Assembly (NCBI GenBank): GCA_964398215.1
Contig: CAYNNP010000002.1
Location: 1-64,000, forward strand
DNA: 64,000 nucleotides
Direction of reading: 5' to 3'
DNA from: CAYNNP01 sp964398215
GTDB lineage: Bacteria > Planctomycetota > Planctomycetia > Pirellulales > Pirellulaceae
This document shows positions 62,382-64,000 of the stretch, one piece after another. How positions within the stretch are numbered: position 1 is the first letter of the stretch; the number at the start of each line of letters is the position of its first letter. The notes below the pieces were generated by a model, which did no database searches, was not told the DNA's origin, and was given only the letters and a program-made list of their open reading frames with translations. The position numbers and the translations under genes are program-made.

Positions 62382-63299
62382 TCAGGCGGCGCGTCTATGC
62401 GAATTCACCTGATTCGTTTTTTGTTCGTTTAAAAGCTCGTGTAGCTTGCTCGTCATGCGCCCATTCAAATTGTGGCCGCCACGATAGGAAACAATGTTTC
62501 CGATGATCTCAACCCCTGCGAGCGCAAAGTCACCAACCATGTCCAAGACTTTGTGGCGAGCACATTCGTTTTGAAATCGTAACTCGTTGTCCAAGGGACC
62601 ATCATCCCCAAACACCAGTAGGTCTTGATTCGTTACGTGCGACGCAACGCCCTGTGCACGCAGCGTCTGGGCTTGTTCAAGTGTCACAAAGGTCCGAGCC
62701 GCCGCAACTTCTTGTCGAAAGCGATCAGGCGTTAGTTCTATGGAGAAAGTTTGTGAATTTATCGGTGTATCAGAGTCAAAGTCTAATTGGTACTCAAAGC
62801 GACTAAGACCATTGACCGAAGGCGTGGCTTCGATCCACCCGCTGCCGGCTTCGATTCGAATGGGTTGTGTAACAACAACGCGCTCACGAGCTTTGGCTTG
62901 AATGATCAAACCGCAGTTACTGAGTGCATCCACGTAAGCCTTGGCGCTGCCATCGAGCCCAGGAAATTCTTTGCCATCGATTTGAACGATGCAGTTGTCG
63001 ATTTCCAGAGCGTACAACGCTGCCATGACATGTTCGATCATTTCAAACCGGCCATCACCGGATTGGATGATCGTACGAAGATGCGCGTCCGTACGGTGTG
63101 AAACGTTTGCTGGGGCGCTTGGATGACTAGGTAGATCGGTGCGGACAAGTTGGATGCCTGTACCGGCAGCAGCTGGAAGGATGTCAACATTGACATGTTT
63201 TCCTGTCCAATAGCCCTTGCCACTGACGTGGCAGGAAACTGCGATTGTGTGTTCGTTGCGTGCAGCTCTCACGCTGCGGCCTCCCTGCCTGCCCACCAT
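62382..63299 (-). CDS. lpxC: UDP-3-O-acyl-N-acetylglucosamine deacetylase
   Basis: This 305-residue LpxC has the zinc motif EHVMAALYAL with His90 and the second zinc motif HKVLDMVGDFAL, plus the substrate-loop part NEHTIAVSCHVSGKGYWTGK. It performs the committed step of lipid A synthesis. It follows skp and precedes lpxA on the same strand, a common Gram-negative order. No FabZ domain is fused; the FabZ-like protein is encoded separately at 38346. Confidence 0.94.
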   Translation of the reverse strand: MVGRQGGRSVRAARNEHTIAVSCHVSGKGYWTGKHVNVDILPAAAGTGIQLVRTDLPSHPSAPANVSHRTDAHLRTIIQSGDGRFEMIEHVMAALYALEIDNCIVQIDGKEFPGLDGSAKAYVDALSNCGLIIQAKARERVVVTQPIRIEAGSGWIEATPSVNGLSRFEYQLDFDSDTPINSQTFSIELTPDRFRQEVAAARTFVTLEQAQTLRAQGVASHVTNQDLLVFGDDGPLDNELRFQNECARHKVLDMVGDFALAGVEIIGNIVSYRGGHNLNGRMTSKLHELLNEQKTNQVNSHRRAA

Positions 63300-63411
63300 T
63301 GCGTACTTTGATCCTTCAAAGCAGATTCAATGATGGACAATCAAATTACAGTCTACGAATCCTCGCGCACGATTTCATACGCGAGGTAATGAATACAGTT
63401 GAATACAGTGG

Positions 63412-63996
63412 CTATTTCTTAGCCAGCCGATCCAGGTACTGCATGACACCCTTGGTCATATCCAAAGCTTCGTCATGGTAGACAATGTTCTTCATCACGC
63501 CACGAATGACGGACTGGCCTTCTTCAAGATTCATGTCTTCGCTGTTGTAGCGGAGCACTAAATTGATCTTGTAGTGGTTAGCCAAGAATTTGACACCGGC
63601 AGCGATCTGCTGATAATTGTCGTAGTAGATACGTGCTTCGGAGTCCGCAAGTTCCTTGCGTTTGCGAGCCATGTCTAGCCGGAGTTTTGACTCCATGCTT
63701 GCGATCCGCTCTTCTTGAGCCGAGTAATCTGGCGTACCAGCCTTCAAGACCTTGAGTTGAGCAACGGCAGCTTTGATTTGCTCTCGTTTTGTATTCAATT
63801 CGCCGTCAAAGCTCTTCAGAGCATTTTCGACTTGCTCAACTTGTTGCTTAATGGACGGATGGTTCTTGAAGATGTAAGCAACATCAACGACTGCAAGTCG
63901 ATGAGGAGCCGATTCTTGTGCTGATGCAATTGCTGGAACCAGAACGCTCATGCATACGATTGCCAACGTTGTGGCAGTTTTGCGAAAATGTCGCAC
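63412..63996 (-). CDS. skp: OmpH/Skp-family periplasmic chaperone
   Basis: This 194-residue protein has a signal peptide (TTLAIVCMSVLVPAIASA) and the OmpH/Skp layout: HRLAVVDVAYIFKNHPSIKQQVEQVE, a long coiled coil (residues about 60-120), then YYDNYQQIAAGVKFLANHYKINLVLRYN. Skp binds unfolded outer-membrane proteins in the periplasm. It is the first gene seen of the skp-lpxC-lpxA operon; upstream genes such as an outer-membrane assembly protein are outside the window. Confidence 0.9.
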   Translation of the reverse strand: MRHFRKTATTLAIVCMSVLVPAIASAQESAPHRLAVVDVAYIFKNHPSIKQQVEQVENALKSFDGELNTKREQIKAAVAQLKVLKAGTPDYSAQEERIASMESKLRLDMARKRKELADSEARIYYDNYQQIAAGVKFLANHYKINLVLRYNSEDMNLEEGQSVIRGVMKNIVYHDEALDMTKGVMQYLDRLAKK

Positions 63997-64000
63997 GTCC

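Noticed and set aside
61799..62506. Plus-strand open frames across lpxA and lpxC
   Set aside because: They are antisense shadows; the minus-strand frames match LpxA and LpxC with catalytic residues.

Overview
The window reads as a chromosomal contig of a planctomycete, most likely of the Pirellulaceae type. The evidence is the gene repertoire: DUF1552 and DUF1592-family genes side by side, a CxxCH 'PVC-type' haem protein with HEAT repeats, a sulfatase, an ECF sigma factor gene overlapping a membrane Ser/Thr kinase gene, a giant kinase/FGE/WD40/PDZ/caspase-fold protein, an LxxRxLLA-type surface protein with DUF11 repeats, and a complete lipid A start (skp-lpxC-lpxA). Three runs of exactly 100 N look like scaffold joins, which suggests a draft or metagenome assembly. 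I saw no tRNA, rRNA, CRISPR array or transposase gene.

Layout. 1-5975 (minus): a Gln/Gly-rich secreted protein (cut by the window edge) behind a 1851-residue transmembrane protein whose kinase and caspase-like domains have both lost their catalytic residues. 6140-17223 (plus): a Tad/Flp pilus locus with two CpaF ATPases, Flp, prepilin peptidase, four TadE/TadG-like proteins, a CpaB-like protein, TadB, TadC and two degenerate FHA domains. 17623-18759: a lactonase-type beta-propeller. 18925-27758: a tightly overlapping moxR-DUF58-bat operon. 28029-32800 (minus): an EF-hand protein, a DUF1592-family cytochrome and a DUF1552 protein. 33109-35247: a zinc-ribbon membrane protein and an extended SDR. 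35270-38140 (minus): a hybrid histidine kinase with two HPt domains. 38346-41561: fabZ-like, fabI-like, ilvE and a methyltransferase. 41879-48190: the giant DUF11 protein. 48221-52886: a divergent pair of a thioredoxin-fold protein and the haem/HEAT protein. 52936-57606: a direct duplication that brackets an ECF sigma/kinase/coiled-coil cassette, next to a frameshifted inositol monophosphatase gene. 57783-60316: a SpoIIE-type phosphatase and a sulfatase. 60372-63996 (minus): Gfo/Idh oxidoreductase, lpxA, lpxC and skp.

How the genes may work together. The Tad locus and the giant protein are divergent from a 164 bp gap. Both FHA domains of the Tad locus and the kinase domain of the giant protein lack key residues, so this looks like a scaffold built from signalling folds that have lost activity, not a working phospho-relay. 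The Bat operon is a complete AAA+/VWA envelope module with two fusions (BatB-BatC and BatD-BatE). Two of the three N-runs appear to be false gaps: removing the duplicated contig ends restores single reading frames, and those two genes are annotated here as merged. The best candidate for a recent event is the 53.2-56.6 kb cassette, whose flanking repeats differ only at four synonymous positions.
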